Source: JALHVH01 sp964585685 (GTDB taxonomy: Bacteria; Acidobacteriota; Aminicenantia; Aminicenantales; Saccharicenantaceae). From it: a DNA stretch of 64,000 nt. Position numbers and translations under genes: made by a program. The DNA is taken from positions 1-64,000 of the forward strand of contig CAZPEP010000018.1 in assembly GCA_964585685.1 (NCBI GenBank), written 5' to 3'. The notes beneath the pieces were generated by a model. That model made no database searches. It saw nothing but the letters and a program-made list of their open reading frames with translations, and had not been told where the DNA came from. This document shows positions 1 to 8,767 of the stretch, piece by piece. The first letter of the stretch is position 1; every line of letters starts with the position of its first letter.

Positions 1-984
1 CGCCCGTCCCGGGTCCAAGGCAACGACTTTCTGGAGGGCGGTGACGGCGTCGCCGAAGCGCTGCATGCGGATGTACAGGGATCCGAGGCTATGGTGCGCT
101 GAGACCCGTCCCGGGTCCAGGGCGATGACCTTCCCGTAGGCTTCCGCCGCGGCGGCGAGGTCCCTCTGCCCCGAATAGACAGACGCCAGGAGGGCTTGGG
201 CCTCGACGAGCGACGGGTCCAGGCTGACCGCCTTTTCCAGGTACGTCCGGGCGGCCATCGTCTCGTCCATCAGGGCGGAGAGCCGGCCGGCCAGGTAAGC
301 CCCCTCGAGTCCCCCAAAATAATCCTCCCGGGCCATGTCCTTGAGAGGAGTAACCTTCGTCGAGCCGGAGAGGCCCGTGAACGCGTTCGCCGGGACGACG
401 CTCTTCAGCCGTTCGAGCGCCAGAACGATGCCGACCACCCGGCCGTCGAGGCCGACGACGGGGCTTCCTGAGAACGACGCCGGGACGGCTAGGGAGACAT
501 CCATGCATCTCCGGCCGGGATCGATCTCGAGAAACCCCCGGATCGTCCCCTCGGAGACGACGATCTGGCCCGTCTCGTTGGCGCCGACCGCGAAGATGCG
601 CGCCCCGACGGTCTGAGCCTCCCCCGCGCCCGCGTCGAGCGGCTGGAGCTTGCCCTTGAGCTTGAGGAGCGCGATGTCGCAGGACTTCGAGACCGCCACG
701 ACTCCTTCGACCTTAAGCTTCTTCCCCTTAGTGTTGGTCGCCTCGGCGTCGATGGCCCGACTGATCAGGTGATAGCTCGTGACGATGACGTCCTCAGAGA
801 GGGCGAAGGCCGTTCCCTGAGCGATCTCCTGCTTGTTCTCGCCGAGGAACGAGATCGACACAATACCTGGAGAGCACTGGTCAAGGACTTTCATGGCCTC
901 GACCGTCTGGGAGGGCGCCGGCGGTGCGAAGGCGGCCGCCAGCACCAGCAACGACAGGATCTCCGAACCCTTACAGGACTTCAT
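1..984 (-). CDS. Exported trypsin-like serine protease with C-terminal TPR repeats (partial, runs off left edge)
   Basis: The reading frame stays open from an ATG at 984 to the window edge, so the C-terminus is missing. A hydrophobic signal peptide covers about residues 8-26. A chymotrypsin-fold domain follows, with candidate catalytic His72 (in TSYHL), Asp103 (in SCDIALLK) and Ser172 (in SFSGSPV). From about residue 230 the sequence is TPR-like, with repeated ALDPGR turns. A strong Shine-Dalgarno (AAGGAGG, about 991-998) supports this start. It is probably a periplasmic or surface protease or protease-like scaffold; the substrate is unknown. It is transcribed divergently from the GT87 gene. 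The protease fold is fairly secure and catalytic activity is inferred. Confidence 0.8.
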   Translation of the reverse strand, partial: MKSCKGSEILSLLVLAAAFAPPAPSQTVEAMKVLDQCSPGIVSISFLGENKQEIAQGTAFALSEDVIVTSYHLISRAIDAEATNTKGKKLKVEGVVAVSKSCDIALLKLKGKLQPLDAGAGEAQTVGARIFAVGANETGQIVVSEGTIRGFLEIDPGRRCMDVSLAVPASFSGSPVVGLDGRVVGIVLALERLKSVVPANAFTGLSGSTKVTPLKDMAREDYFGGLEGAYLAGRLSALMDETMAARTYLEKAVSLDPSLVEAQALLASVYSGQRDLAAAAEAYGKVIALDPGRVSAHHSLGSLYIRMQRFGDAVTALQKVVALDPGRA

Positions 985-1096
985 CGCCACCTCCTTCTTT
1001 CACCTAAAGGAAAGCCGAGAAATCTTGCTTGCCCTCAATCTACACGGGGCCGGGAGGGAATGTCAACCGGGCGTGAGAAGCCCGCCAGGCAGCCGA

Positions 1097-1125
1097 TTGA
1101 CAAACGCCCCGCTGTCGGCTAGGTT
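1097..1125 (+). promoter_or_regulatory. Sigma-70 promoter for GT87 gene
   Basis: TTGACA at 1097-1102 is followed by a 17-nt spacer and TAGGTT at 1120-1125. The -35 is perfect and the -10 is weak. Transcription would start about 4 nt before the ATG at 1136, giving an almost leaderless mRNA. Confidence 0.5.
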
Positions 1126-1135
1126 GAAGAGACGC

Positions 1136-2281
1136 ATGGCAAAGAACCGCCTGCCCCTTGCCCTTCTGATCGCCGCCATCGCGATCTGCGCCGGCCTCTT
1201 TCTTCTGAGGGGACGCCGGGGCATGGTGGATTTCGAGGTGAACTACGAGGCCGGGAAGAGGATCCGGGCCGGAGAGTCTCTTTATCGCGCGGAGGATGGA
1301 CATTACCAGTTCAAGTACCCGCCATTCTCCGCCCTCCTCTACGTCCCCGTATCACTGCTTCCTCCGGATGCCGCCAAAACGGCCTGGTTCCTCGTCGTAC
1401 TCGGCTCGACGTTCCTTGTCTTCCATCTCGCGTTCTGCCTTGCCCGACCGGAAGGCCGGCAGGTCCTGTTGTTCAGGATCGCCCCCCCGTTCATACTGGC
1501 CAAGTGTTACCTGAGGGAACTCTCCCTCGGCCAGATCAACGCCCTGATCACGGCCCTCATGCTCAGCATGGTCCTCCTCCTGGTCCGGCGCCCTTCTCCA
1601 GGGCGGGAGGGGGCGGCGGGAGCCCTCTGGGGTGTTTCCACGGCCCTGAAGCCGTATGGGGCCATCTTCCTCCCCTACTGGGTTCTGCGGAGGAAATGGC
1701 GGGCGCTAGGCGCCGGTCTCGCCGCCCTGGCCCTGGCTTTCCTGGGCCCCGCGCTCTACTTTGGATTCTCAGGCAATATGCTCGTCCACCGGGAATGGGT
1801 CGGCTTGTTGTCGCAATCGACCCCGCGCCTCTTCGATACCCAGGACAACATCTCCCTCATCGCGATGTTCACGAAGTGGACCGGTCGGCCTGGCCTGTCC
1901 GGAAACCTGTATTTTCTGAGCGTCGCCGCTCTCGCCCTGGGCTTCCTCGGGCTCATGGGCCGGGGACGAAAGAACAAGGATCCATTGGTCCTCGAATCGG
2001 GACTGCTCATGGCGCTCATCCCGCTCATCTCGCCGCTCGGCTGGGACTACACGCTCCTTTCGTCTGTTCTCATCATCATGATCATTCTGAAACATCATGG
2101 TGCCTTTCCCGGTCCGGCCCGGATTTTCCTCGTGGTCAATTTTTGCGTTTTCGGGCTTTCCCTATACGATTTGATGGGCCGGGAGCTTTACGCCAAGTTC
2201 ATGGCCCTGTCGATCCCGACCGTGAATGCCCTCGTCTTCATCGGCTACGCCGCCTGGATCAGAATGAAGGGACTGGACTGA
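1136..2281 (+). CDS. GT87-type (DUF2029) membrane glycosyltransferase
   Basis: A 381-residue polytopic protein with about nine to eleven hydrophobic segments. It begins with an N-terminal anchor and then an FEVNYEAGKRIRAGESLY segment leading to a YPPFSALLY motif, typical of the GT87/mannosyltransferase-like family that uses polyprenyl-phosphate sugars as donors. A KPYGAIFLPYW segment and an SPLGWDYTLL segment are also family-like. The longer open frame upstream lacks membrane character, so ATG 1136 (MAKNRLPL) is chosen. The DUF2085 gene follows after 3 nt and is probably co-transcribed. Likely role: transfer of a sugar to an envelope glycolipid or glycan in the inner membrane. The specific acceptor cannot be told. 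Confidence 0.75.
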   Translation: MAKNRLPLALLIAAIAICAGLFLLRGRRGMVDFEVNYEAGKRIRAGESLYRAEDGHYQFKYPPFSALLYVPVSLLPPDAAKTAWFLVVLGSTFLVFHLAFCLARPEGRQVLLFRIAPPFILAKCYLRELSLGQINALITALMLSMVLLLVRRPSPGREGAAGALWGVSTALKPYGAIFLPYWVLRRKWRALGAGLAALALAFLGPALYFGFSGNMLVHREWVGLLSQSTPRLFDTQDNISLIAMFTKWTGRPGLSGNLYFLSVAALALGFLGLMGRGRKNKDPLVLESGLLMALIPLISPLGWDYTLLSSVLIIMIILKHHGAFPGPARIFLVVNFCVFGLSLYDLMGRELYAKFMALSIPTVNALVFIGYAAWIRMKGLD

Positions 2282-2284
2282 GGG

Positions 2285-2836
2285 ATGCGGGCCGAAGCCG
2301 GTCTTGTCACTATAAAGGAGCAGCGTGCTGCCATCGCCGTCTGGCTCTTCGCTCTCGTCGGAAGCGTCGTCCTGGTCCTTCTGACGCTGGCCGCCCCGGC
2401 CCTTCGATCCCGGTCTCCCCGGCTATCCGCCCTGCTCTATGCCGTTTTCGCCCCGTTATGCCACCAGGACCCCGGGAGGTGCTTCCACTATGCCGGGTAC
2501 CCCCTGGCGGTTTGCGGACGCTGCCTCGGGATAGACATCGGCTTCGTCCTGGGAACGCTCCTTTACCCATTCGTTCGGGGCTTCACCTGTCCGTTCCCTA
2601 CGACCGTCCGGACGTTCCTCATGGCCTCCCTCCCCGTCGCCCTGGACGGTGCCGGCAACGTCCTCGGTCTCTGGTCGAGCCCGATCGGCGTCCGCCTCGC
2701 CACCGGCATCCTCTGGGGCGCCCTCCTGCCGGCCTATTTCATCGCCGGCATGCACGAGCTGGCGATGCGCATCCCTTGCCTCCGGACCTCTCCCTCCAGA
2801 GATCCCCGCTTGAATTCCAAGGGGCGATCGTCATAG
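2285..2836 (+). CDS. DUF2085 family membrane protein
   Basis: 183 residues with about four hydrophobic helices. It carries the DUF2085 signature: CHQDPGRCF followed by VCGRCLGI, a Cys/His cluster next to a membrane helix. The ATG sits 3 nt after the stop of the GT87 gene, so translation is probably coupled. The family has no established biochemical function; the paired Cys motifs suggest metal binding or redox activity at the membrane. The C-terminus is short, basic and presumably cytoplasmic. Confidence 0.75.
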   Translation: MRAEAGLVTIKEQRAAIAVWLFALVGSVVLVLLTLAAPALRSRSPRLSALLYAVFAPLCHQDPGRCFHYAGYPLAVCGRCLGIDIGFVLGTLLYPFVRGFTCPFPTTVRTFLMASLPVALDGAGNVLGLWSSPIGVRLATGILWGALLPAYFIAGMHELAMRIPCLRTSPSRDPRLNSKGRSS

Positions 2837-2867
2837 AATAGAGCGAATATGCTCAGGAGATGAACGC

Positions 2868-3362
2868 ATGAACAAACAACGTCCCCGGATGCTCACGCCC
2901 GCGCTCACCGGGGGCGCCGTCGCCGGTATCCTCTCGGGGCTTCCCTTTCTGAACTGTCTGTGCTGTTTCTGGATCATCGGAGGCGCCATGTTGGCCGCCT
3001 ATCTGCTGGCAAAAGAATCGCCGATCTCGCTCACGGCCGGCGACGGGGCCCTCGTCGGGGCCCTGGCCGGGATCTCGGCGGCGGTGGCCGACTCACTTGT
3101 CGGCATCCCCCTCGCCGGCATCAAGCTGGCCGTTATGCGCCGGATGTTCGAACGTCTGGCCGAATTCGCCAACGAGATGCCCTCCGGCTGGGAGAGCTGG
3201 CTCGACAGGAGCGGCGGGGGGTTCTCCGTCGCCCTGTTCTTCATCGGGCTCTTCTTTTCCGCGGCCGTCTTTGCCGCGGTCGGGGCGCTCGGCGGGGTCA
3301 TCGGAGCGTCGCTGTTCGGACGCAAGCCCCAGCCCCTCCAGGGAGCGAACGTTGCGCCTTAA
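2868..3362 (+). CDS. Hypothetical four-helix membrane protein
   Basis: 164 residues with hydrophobic segments near residues 12-30, 32-47, 58-85 and 125-150. There is a CLCCFW cysteine cluster near the end of the first segment. The glycine- and alanine-rich helices are typical of small DUF-type inner-membrane proteins. An AGGAGA Shine-Dalgarno precedes the ATG. Its 3' end overlaps the TTG start of the lipid kinase gene by 11 nt, which suggests coupling to lipid metabolism. I do not recognise the family. Confidence 0.7.
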   Translation: MNKQRPRMLTPALTGGAVAGILSGLPFLNCLCCFWIIGGAMLAAYLLAKESPISLTAGDGALVGALAGISAAVADSLVGIPLAGIKLAVMRRMFERLAEFANEMPSGWESWLDRSGGGFSVALFFIGLFFSAAVFAAVGALGGVIGASLFGRKPQPLQGANVAP

Positions 3363-4290
3363 GACCCGGGTCATCGTCAACCCCGAATCCAACCAGGGCC
3401 GGACCCGGCGGCGTTGGACAGAGATTAAGGAGGGCCTGCGACATTTCGTTAAGGAGTTCCGCTACGACTTCACGGAAAAGCCCTTCGAGGCCATCGAACT
3501 GACCCGGGCCGCCATCAAGGACGGCTCGGAGCTCATCATTGGCGTTGGCGGCGACGGGACCATGCACGAGATCGCCAACGGCTTCTACGAGGACGCGCGG
3601 ATCATCAACCCGGAAACCAGCCTGGGCATCGTGCCCTCAGGGACGGGCTGCGACCTGACCAAGAGTCTGAACATCCCGGGCGGGCTAAAGAACGCCCTCA
3701 AGGTCATCACCGAAGCCCCCTCCGCTCGGATCGACGTCGGCCGGGCGACGTTTCGGACGCCGTCCGGAGCGCCGATGGAGCGCTTCTTCCTCAACATCGC
3801 CGATTTCGGAATCGGAGGGGAGGTCGTCCGGAAGGTCAACCAGCGGCGCCTGGAGCGCCGGGCTTCGTCCTACGTCCGCTGCCTCGTCGAAACCATGATC
3901 CAATTCCGCAACAAGAGGCTCGGGATCCGGATCGACGGCCACGACCTGCCGGAGAACGAATACCTGATAGGCGCGATCGCCAACGGCAGGGTCTTCGGGA
4001 AGGGCATGAAGGTTGCCCCGCAGGCCCGTCTCGACGACGGGCTCTTCGACACGGTCCTCGTCAAGGGCATGCGGTTCCTCGAGTTCTGCCGCCACGGCTG
4101 GAAGCTCATCAACGGCAGTCACCTCTCCGTCCCCAAAATCAGCCTCATCCGCGGCCGCCGGGTCGAGGCGGTGTCCCGGGAGGAGGAGGACGTCCTTCTC
4201 GAACTCGACGGTGAACAGCTGGGCCGCCTCCCGGCGACATTCGAGATCGTGCCGGGAGCCATGCTCGTAAAGGGTTATCCGGCGACGTAA
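3352..4290 (+). CDS. Diacylglycerol/lipid kinase family protein (DagK/YegS-like)
   Basis: 312 residues from a TTG at 3352. This start fits because the conserved VIVNPESNQGR begins about 5 residues in and a GGGAG Shine-Dalgarno lies 7 nt upstream. The nucleotide-binding GVGGDGTMHE motif (about residues 60-70) and VPSGTGCDLTKSLNIP identify the DAGK catalytic family. A C-terminal beta domain follows (GRVFGKGMKVAPQARLDDG, DGEQLGRLPATFEIVPGA). It phosphorylates a membrane lipid such as diacylglycerol, feeding phosphatidate back to phospholipid synthesis; it could alternatively act on another lipid. It is convergent with the lytic transglycosylase gene, 21 nt away. Confidence 0.88.
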   Translation: MRLKTRVIVNPESNQGRTRRRWTEIKEGLRHFVKEFRYDFTEKPFEAIELTRAAIKDGSELIIGVGGDGTMHEIANGFYEDARIINPETSLGIVPSGTGCDLTKSLNIPGGLKNALKVITEAPSARIDVGRATFRTPSGAPMERFFLNIADFGIGGEVVRKVNQRRLERRASSYVRCLVETMIQFRNKRLGIRIDGHDLPENEYLIGAIANGRVFGKGMKVAPQARLDDGLFDTVLVKGMRFLEFCRHGWKLINGSHLSVPKISLIRGRRVEAVSREEEDVLLELDGEQLGRLPATFEIVPGAMLVKGYPAT

Positions 4291-4311
4291 GGGACCTTCA
4301 GTCCGGGATTC

Positions 4312-4875
4312 TCAGTTCGGTTTGTTCAGGGCGTAGAGGTGCGGGTCGTTGGTGAGGACGAGTTTTCCGTCGCCGTCGTAATACTTGTAGATGACGGTCC
4401 GGGTCCGGATGTTCGCGTTCCTGTAGCCGGCCTGGATGCGTTTGATATAGTTCCGCGTCTCCGGATAGGGCGGGATGCCTTTGTATTTTTTAACGGCTTC
4501 CTGCCCGGCGTTGTATGCGGCAAGGACGAGGCTCGTCTTCCCTTCGTAGAGCCTGATCAGGTCCTTGAGGTATTTCGTGCCCCCCTCGATGTTCTGCTCG
4601 GGGTCGAAATAGTCGCTGACGCCGTATGCCCTGGCGGTGGCCGGCATGAGCTGCATGAGCCCCCGAGCGCCCTTCGGCGACACGGCAGTGCTCTCGTAGT
4701 TGGATTCGGCCTGGATTATGGCGTGGATGAGCTCAGGCTCGATGCCGTGCAGCTTCGCCACCTTCCGGACCACGGGATCGTAGGTCTTCCTCGCCGGGTC
4801 TTGGGGGAGGGCCCGGAGGGACAAGGAGAGACCCGCGGTCAGGAGGACGAGGCCGGCGATACGCGAAATCTTCAT
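4312..4875 (-). CDS. Lytic transglycosylase, SLT/MltC-type goose lysozyme fold
   Basis: 187 residues with an N-terminal signal peptide. The catalytic glutamate lies in HAIIQAESNYESTAVSPKGARGLMQLMP, the classic SLT motif (E, then the GLMQLMP loop). AAYNAG and YPETRNYI motifs follow. A C-terminal segment with KYYDGDGKLVLTNDP resembles the DUF4124-like tail often found on these enzymes. It cleaves peptidoglycan glycan strands in the periplasm. An ATG at 4890 is possible, but it lies immediately next to the -10 box (4891-4896), upstream of the expected transcription start. ATG 4875 (MKISRIAG) is therefore preferred. Confidence 0.88.
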   Translation of the reverse strand: MKISRIAGLVLLTAGLSLSLRALPQDPARKTYDPVVRKVAKLHGIEPELIHAIIQAESNYESTAVSPKGARGLMQLMPATARAYGVSDYFDPEQNIEGGTKYLKDLIRLYEGKTSLVLAAYNAGQEAVKKYKGIPPYPETRNYIKRIQAGYRNANIRTRTVIYKYYDGDGKLVLTNDPHLYALNKPN

Positions 4876-4890
4876 GGATCCCTTGACCAT

Positions 4891-4919
4891 ATTATGCTAA
4901 AACGCCCCGGTTTTTGCAA
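4891..4919 (-). promoter_or_regulatory. Promoter for lytic transglycosylase
   Basis: On the minus strand, TTGCAA (4919-4914), a 17-nt spacer and CATAAT (4896-4891). The predicted start near 4884 leaves about a 9-nt leader before ATG 4875. Confidence 0.6.
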
Positions 4920-4945
4920 TCCCCCCCAGGGGTGATCTTCAGGGG

Positions 4946-7588
4946 TTAGTCCCGGGCAAGTTTCTCGACGATCGCGTAGCTCCCGGCAAGTGCACCGTCC
5001 AGGGCCGCGGGGTTCGATCCCCCAGCCTGGGCGAAATCCGGGCGGCCGCCGCCCCCCCCGCCAACGAGCGGAGCGAGCTCCTTGATGACGGCCCCGGCCT
5101 GAATCCGGGGCGTCAGGTCCTTGGAGACCGAAACAACCAGAAAGACCTTATCCCCCCGGACCGAGCCGAGGATGACGACCCCTGAGCCGATCTTCTCCCT
5201 CAGCGAATCGGAGAGGTCCCTGAGCTCGTTCATATCGAGGCCCTCGGCCTTCCGGACCAAAACAGGGATGCCCTTGACGGCACGGACACCGTCCCCGGCG
5301 TCCCCGAACTGTTCCCGGGCCAGCTTCCGGCGCAGGACCCGGACCTCCTTTTCGGCCTCTTCGAGGGCCGCGCGGAGCTTTTCGATCCGAGCCAAGGCCT
5401 CCCTCCTCGGGACGCCCAACCCCTGCTCCACGCCGGTCATCAAGTCCTCGAGCTCCCGCACGCAGCGGAAGGCCTCCTCGCCGGTCACGGCCTCGATCCG
5501 ACGCATCCCGGCTGCACAGCTTGATTCCGAGAGGATTTTGAACAGCCCGATCTCTCCCGATGAGTGGACGTGAATCCCCCCGCAGAGCTCCTTGCTGAAA
5601 TCCCCGACCCTGACCAGCCGGACGTTCTCCCCGTATTTTTCCTCGAAGATTGCCATTGCCCCTTCCCGGATGCCCTCTTCGAGTGAGGTGATCTGCGTCG
5701 TGACGCCGAGGTCCTCCCGGATCTTTTCGTTGACCAGGTCCTCGACCTTGCGGATCTCCTCTGGCCTCATGGCCGCGAAGTGGGAGAAATCGAACCTCAG
5801 CCGCTTGTCCGAGACGAGGGACCCGGCCTGCTTGACGTGGTCCCCGAGGACCTGGCGCAGGGCCGCATGGAGGAGGTGGGTCGCCGTGTGGTTCCGGGAG
5901 ATGGCCCTCCGGCGGTCGAGGTCGGCCCGGACGTCGACCCGGTCCCCCGGAGTCACGGCCCCCGCCAAGGCTTTGACCCGGTGGGCGATGATCTCCGGCG
6001 TCAGGTAATAGGCGTTCCCGATCAGCCCGGAAAAACGGCTGTTCTTGAGGACGCCGGTGTCCCCGACCTGCCCCCCGGCCTCGGCATAGACGGGCGTACG
6101 GTCGAGGACGACCTCCCCTTCCTCGCCGGGCCCGAGCCGAGCAGCGAGCCTCCCATCCTTGAGGACGGCAAGTACCTCGGCATCGGGAATCTCGGTGGTT
6201 TCGTACGCTTCGGACCGGACGCTGAGATCCTTCAGTTCCTCGTAGGCCATCCTGGCCTTCTGCTTGATCTCACCCTTCCAGGACAGCCGGGCCCTGTCCC
6301 TCTGGACTTCGAGCTCGCCCGAGAAGCCCTCCCCGTCCACGGCCAAACCCCTCTCGGCCGCCAATTCCTCGCTGAGGTCCAGCGGGAAGCCGAAGGTGTC
6401 GTAGAGCTTGAAGGCCCGGTCGCCCGAGATCGTTGTCCGGCCTTCCTTCCGGGTCTCGGCGACGAACTGGTCAAAGATGCGGAGGCCGGAGGCTAGGGTC
6501 GAGGCAAAACGCTCCTCCTCGGCCAGGCAGACCCTGGAGATGTAATTCGTAGAGGCCAGGAGCTCGGGATAGGCGTCCTTCATGATGTCGCCCACCCCTC
6601 CGGTGAGCTTGTAGAGAAAGGGCCGGTCGATCCCGATCAGGTTCCCATGCCGGAAGGCCCGGCGGATGAGGCGCCGCAGGACGTAGCCGCGACCGTCGTT
6701 GGCCGGGCTCACGCCGTCGCCGACGAGGAACGTCACAGCCCGGACGTGGTCGGCGATGACCCGGACGGAGATATCGCCGGTGTCCCCGGCGGGATATTCC
6801 CTCCGGGCCGACTCGCAGACCGCCTCGATGAGCGGCATGAAAAGGTCGGTATCATAGTTGCTGCGCTTGTCCTGCAGGACGGCGGCCATCCGTTCAAGGC
6901 CCATCCCGGTGTCGATGGACGGCGACGGGAGCGGGGCGAGCCCCCCCTTCCCGTCCTGGTTCTTTTCCATGAAGACGAGGTTCCAGAGCTCGACAAACCG
7001 GTCGCTCCCCATCTCAATGAGGGCGCGCGGGTCGCCCGGCTCGATGTCTTCGCCGAGGTCCCAGTGGAGTTCGGAGCACGGACCGCACGGGCCGGTCTCG
7101 CCCATCGACCAGTAGTTGTCCTTTTTCCCGTAGCGAAAGATCCGCCCGGGCGGAACGCCGATGTCCTCGGACCAAATCCGGCAAGCCTCGTCGTCCTCCT
7201 CGTAAACCGTGGCGTAGAGCCGCGCCGGGTCGAGGGCGAAGACGCCGGTCATGAGCTCCCAGGCGAAAGCGACAGCCTCCTTCTTGAAATAATCGCCGAA
7301 GGAGAAGTTGCCGAGCATTTCGAAGAAAGTGTGGTGCTTGGCGGTCCGGCCGACGGTCTCCAGGTCGTTGTGCTTCCCGCTGACGCGCATGCACTTCTGG
7401 ACGGACGCGGCCCGTGAATAGCTCCGCGTCTCCAGGCCAAGGAAGACGTTCTTGAACTGGTTCATCCCCGCGTTGGTGAACAGGATCGTTGGATCGTCCT
7501 TGGGAAGGAGGGACGAACTCTTGACGACCTTGTGTCCCCGGCGGGCAAAATACTCGAGGAAGGTTTCGCGGATCCGCTGCGATGTCAT
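4946..7588 (-). CDS. alaS: Alanine--tRNA ligase
   Basis: 880 residues, the usual length for bacterial AlaRS. Class II catalytic motifs are near the N-terminus (FTNAGMNQFKNVFLG). The editing domain has the zinc-binding RNHTATHLLHAALR and CGGIHV motifs, and a C-terminal oligomerisation/DHHA1 domain ends in a glycine-rich GGGGGGRPDFAQAGG stretch. It charges tRNA-Ala and hydrolyses mischarged Ser/Gly. The start is MTSQRIRETFL at 7588; a longer frame to 7864 reads through the antisense of pilT and is not credible. ATG 7588 overlaps the pilT stop (ATGA), so the two genes are translationally coupled. Confidence 0.97.
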   Translation of the reverse strand: MTSQRIRETFLEYFARRGHKVVKSSSLLPKDDPTILFTNAGMNQFKNVFLGLETRSYSRAASVQKCMRVSGKHNDLETVGRTAKHHTFFEMLGNFSFGDYFKKEAVAFAWELMTGVFALDPARLYATVYEEDDEACRIWSEDIGVPPGRIFRYGKKDNYWSMGETGPCGPCSELHWDLGEDIEPGDPRALIEMGSDRFVELWNLVFMEKNQDGKGGLAPLPSPSIDTGMGLERMAAVLQDKRSNYDTDLFMPLIEAVCESARREYPAGDTGDISVRVIADHVRAVTFLVGDGVSPANDGRGYVLRRLIRRAFRHGNLIGIDRPFLYKLTGGVGDIMKDAYPELLASTNYISRVCLAEEERFASTLASGLRIFDQFVAETRKEGRTTISGDRAFKLYDTFGFPLDLSEELAAERGLAVDGEGFSGELEVQRDRARLSWKGEIKQKARMAYEELKDLSVRSEAYETTEIPDAEVLAVLKDGRLAARLGPGEEGEVVLDRTPVYAEAGGQVGDTGVLKNSRFSGLIGNAYYLTPEIIAHRVKALAGAVTPGDRVDVRADLDRRRAISRNHTATHLLHAALRQVLGDHVKQAGSLVSDKRLRFDFSHFAAMRPEEIRKVEDLVNEKIREDLGVTTQITSLEEGIREGAMAIFEEKYGENVRLVRVGDFSKELCGGIHVHSSGEIGLFKILSESSCAAGMRRIEAVTGEEAFRCVRELEDLMTGVEQGLGVPRREALARIEKLRAALEEAEKEVRVLRRKLAREQFGDAGDGVRAVKGIPVLVRKAEGLDMNELRDLSDSLREKIGSGVVILGSVRGDKVFLVVSVSKDLTPRIQAGAVIKELAPLVGGGGGGRPDFAQAGGSNPAALDGALAGSYAIVEKLARD

Positions 7589-8742
7589 CGAATCTCTTCT
7601 TCCGCTCCCCCCTCCACGCGTTCGACCTTGCTCATCTGCTTTTCCATCTCCTCCAGGGCAATGTCCAGCGTCGACTGGATGCCCATGACCCGGAGCTTGA
7701 AGTTGTCCGGGTTGGACGAGTACTTCATCCCCTGTTCGAAGGAGATATAGCCGTCCCGGTAGAGCTGGTAGATGGACTGGTCGAACGTTTGCATGCCGTA
7801 TTGAGAGACGCCGGACGCGACCGCATCCCGGATGAGCGTCGTCTTCTCCCTGTCCGCAACGCACTCAGCGATGTAGGGAGTGGAGATCATGATCTCTACG
7901 GCCGGGACCCGCCCCTGGCCGTCCATCCGCGGGATGAGCCGCATCGAGATGATCGCCTTCAGGATCGAGGACATCTGCAGCCGGACCTGGCGCTGGTGGT
8001 GGGGGGCGAAGACTGAAACGATGCGGTTGATGCTCTCGGGCGCGTCCAAAGTGTGAAGGGTGCTGAAGACGAGGTGCCCCGTCTCGGCGGCGAGGAGGGC
8101 CGTCTCGATGGTGTCCAGGTCGCGCATCTCGCCCACCAGGATGACGTCCGGGTCCTCGCGGAGGCAGCCCCTCAGGCCGCGCGAGAAGGACGATACGTCC
8201 ATCCCGACCTCTCTCTGGCTGATCGAACTCTTCTTGTCCTTGTGGAGGTACTCGATGGGATCCTCGATGGTGATGATGTTCTCCCGGCGGTAGGTGTTGA
8301 TATAGTCGAGCATGGCGGCCAGGGAGGTCGTCTTGCCGCTGCCGGTCGTCCCCGTGACGAGGACGAGGCCGCGCTGGTAGAAGGCGATCTTCTCCAAGAC
8401 CTCGGGCAGGAGGAGCTGGCGGATCGACTTGATCTCGAGGGGGATGATGCGGAGGGCGATGGCCAGGGAGCCGCGCTGGTAGAAGATGCTTCCCCGGAAG
8501 CGGCCGAACCCCTGCAGACCATAGGCTAGGTCGAGGTCCAGGTCCTCCTTAAGACGCTTCTTCTGGAACTCCGTCATCATCTGGCCCGCCAGTTCCTCGG
8601 TGTCCTGGATCGTGAGCCTGGGGAAGCCGGTCAGCGGCGTCAGTGTCCCGTGGACACGGATCATGGGGTGATTCCCCGCCTTCAGGTGAAGGTCCGAGGC
8701 GTCCCTTTCGATGGCGATCTTCAGGAATTCGTCGATGACCAT
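7585..8742 (-). CDS. pilT: Type IV pilus retraction ATPase PilT
   Basis: 385 residues. An N-terminal PAS-like domain begins DEFLKIAIERDASDLHLKAG, the PilT signature. Walker A is VTGTTGSGKTTS (about 129-140), the Asp box is ITIEDPIEYLH, Walker B is DVILVGEMRD, and the His box is around TGHLVFSTLHT. The hexameric cytoplasmic motor depolymerises pilin for twitching or retraction; it could also be the PilU paralogue. AAGGAG lies before the ATG. It is the first gene of a pair with alaS. No pilin or PilB gene is in the window. Confidence 0.92.
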   Translation of the reverse strand: MVIDEFLKIAIERDASDLHLKAGNHPMIRVHGTLTPLTGFPRLTIQDTEELAGQMMTEFQKKRLKEDLDLDLAYGLQGFGRFRGSIFYQRGSLAIALRIIPLEIKSIRQLLLPEVLEKIAFYQRGLVLVTGTTGSGKTTSLAAMLDYINTYRRENIITIEDPIEYLHKDKKSSISQREVGMDVSSFSRGLRGCLREDPDVILVGEMRDLDTIETALLAAETGHLVFSTLHTLDAPESINRIVSVFAPHHQRQVRLQMSSILKAIISMRLIPRMDGQGRVPAVEIMISTPYIAECVADREKTTLIRDAVASGVSQYGMQTFDQSIYQLYRDGYISFEQGMKYSSNPDNFKLRVMGIQSTLDIALEEMEKQMSKVERVEGGAEEEIR

Positions 8743-8767
8743 GGTCGTCTCCTTGATCCCGGAATTA

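Noticed and set aside
1504..2841. 445-residue plus-strand open frame across the GT87 and DUF2085 genes
   Set aside because: Proline/arginine-rich translation, no domain; it is a shadow of the real frames in GC-rich DNA.
7589..7864. N-terminal extension of alaS by 92 codons
   Set aside because: It lies entirely inside the pilT coding region in another frame, and the AlaRS family begins at MTSQRIRE.
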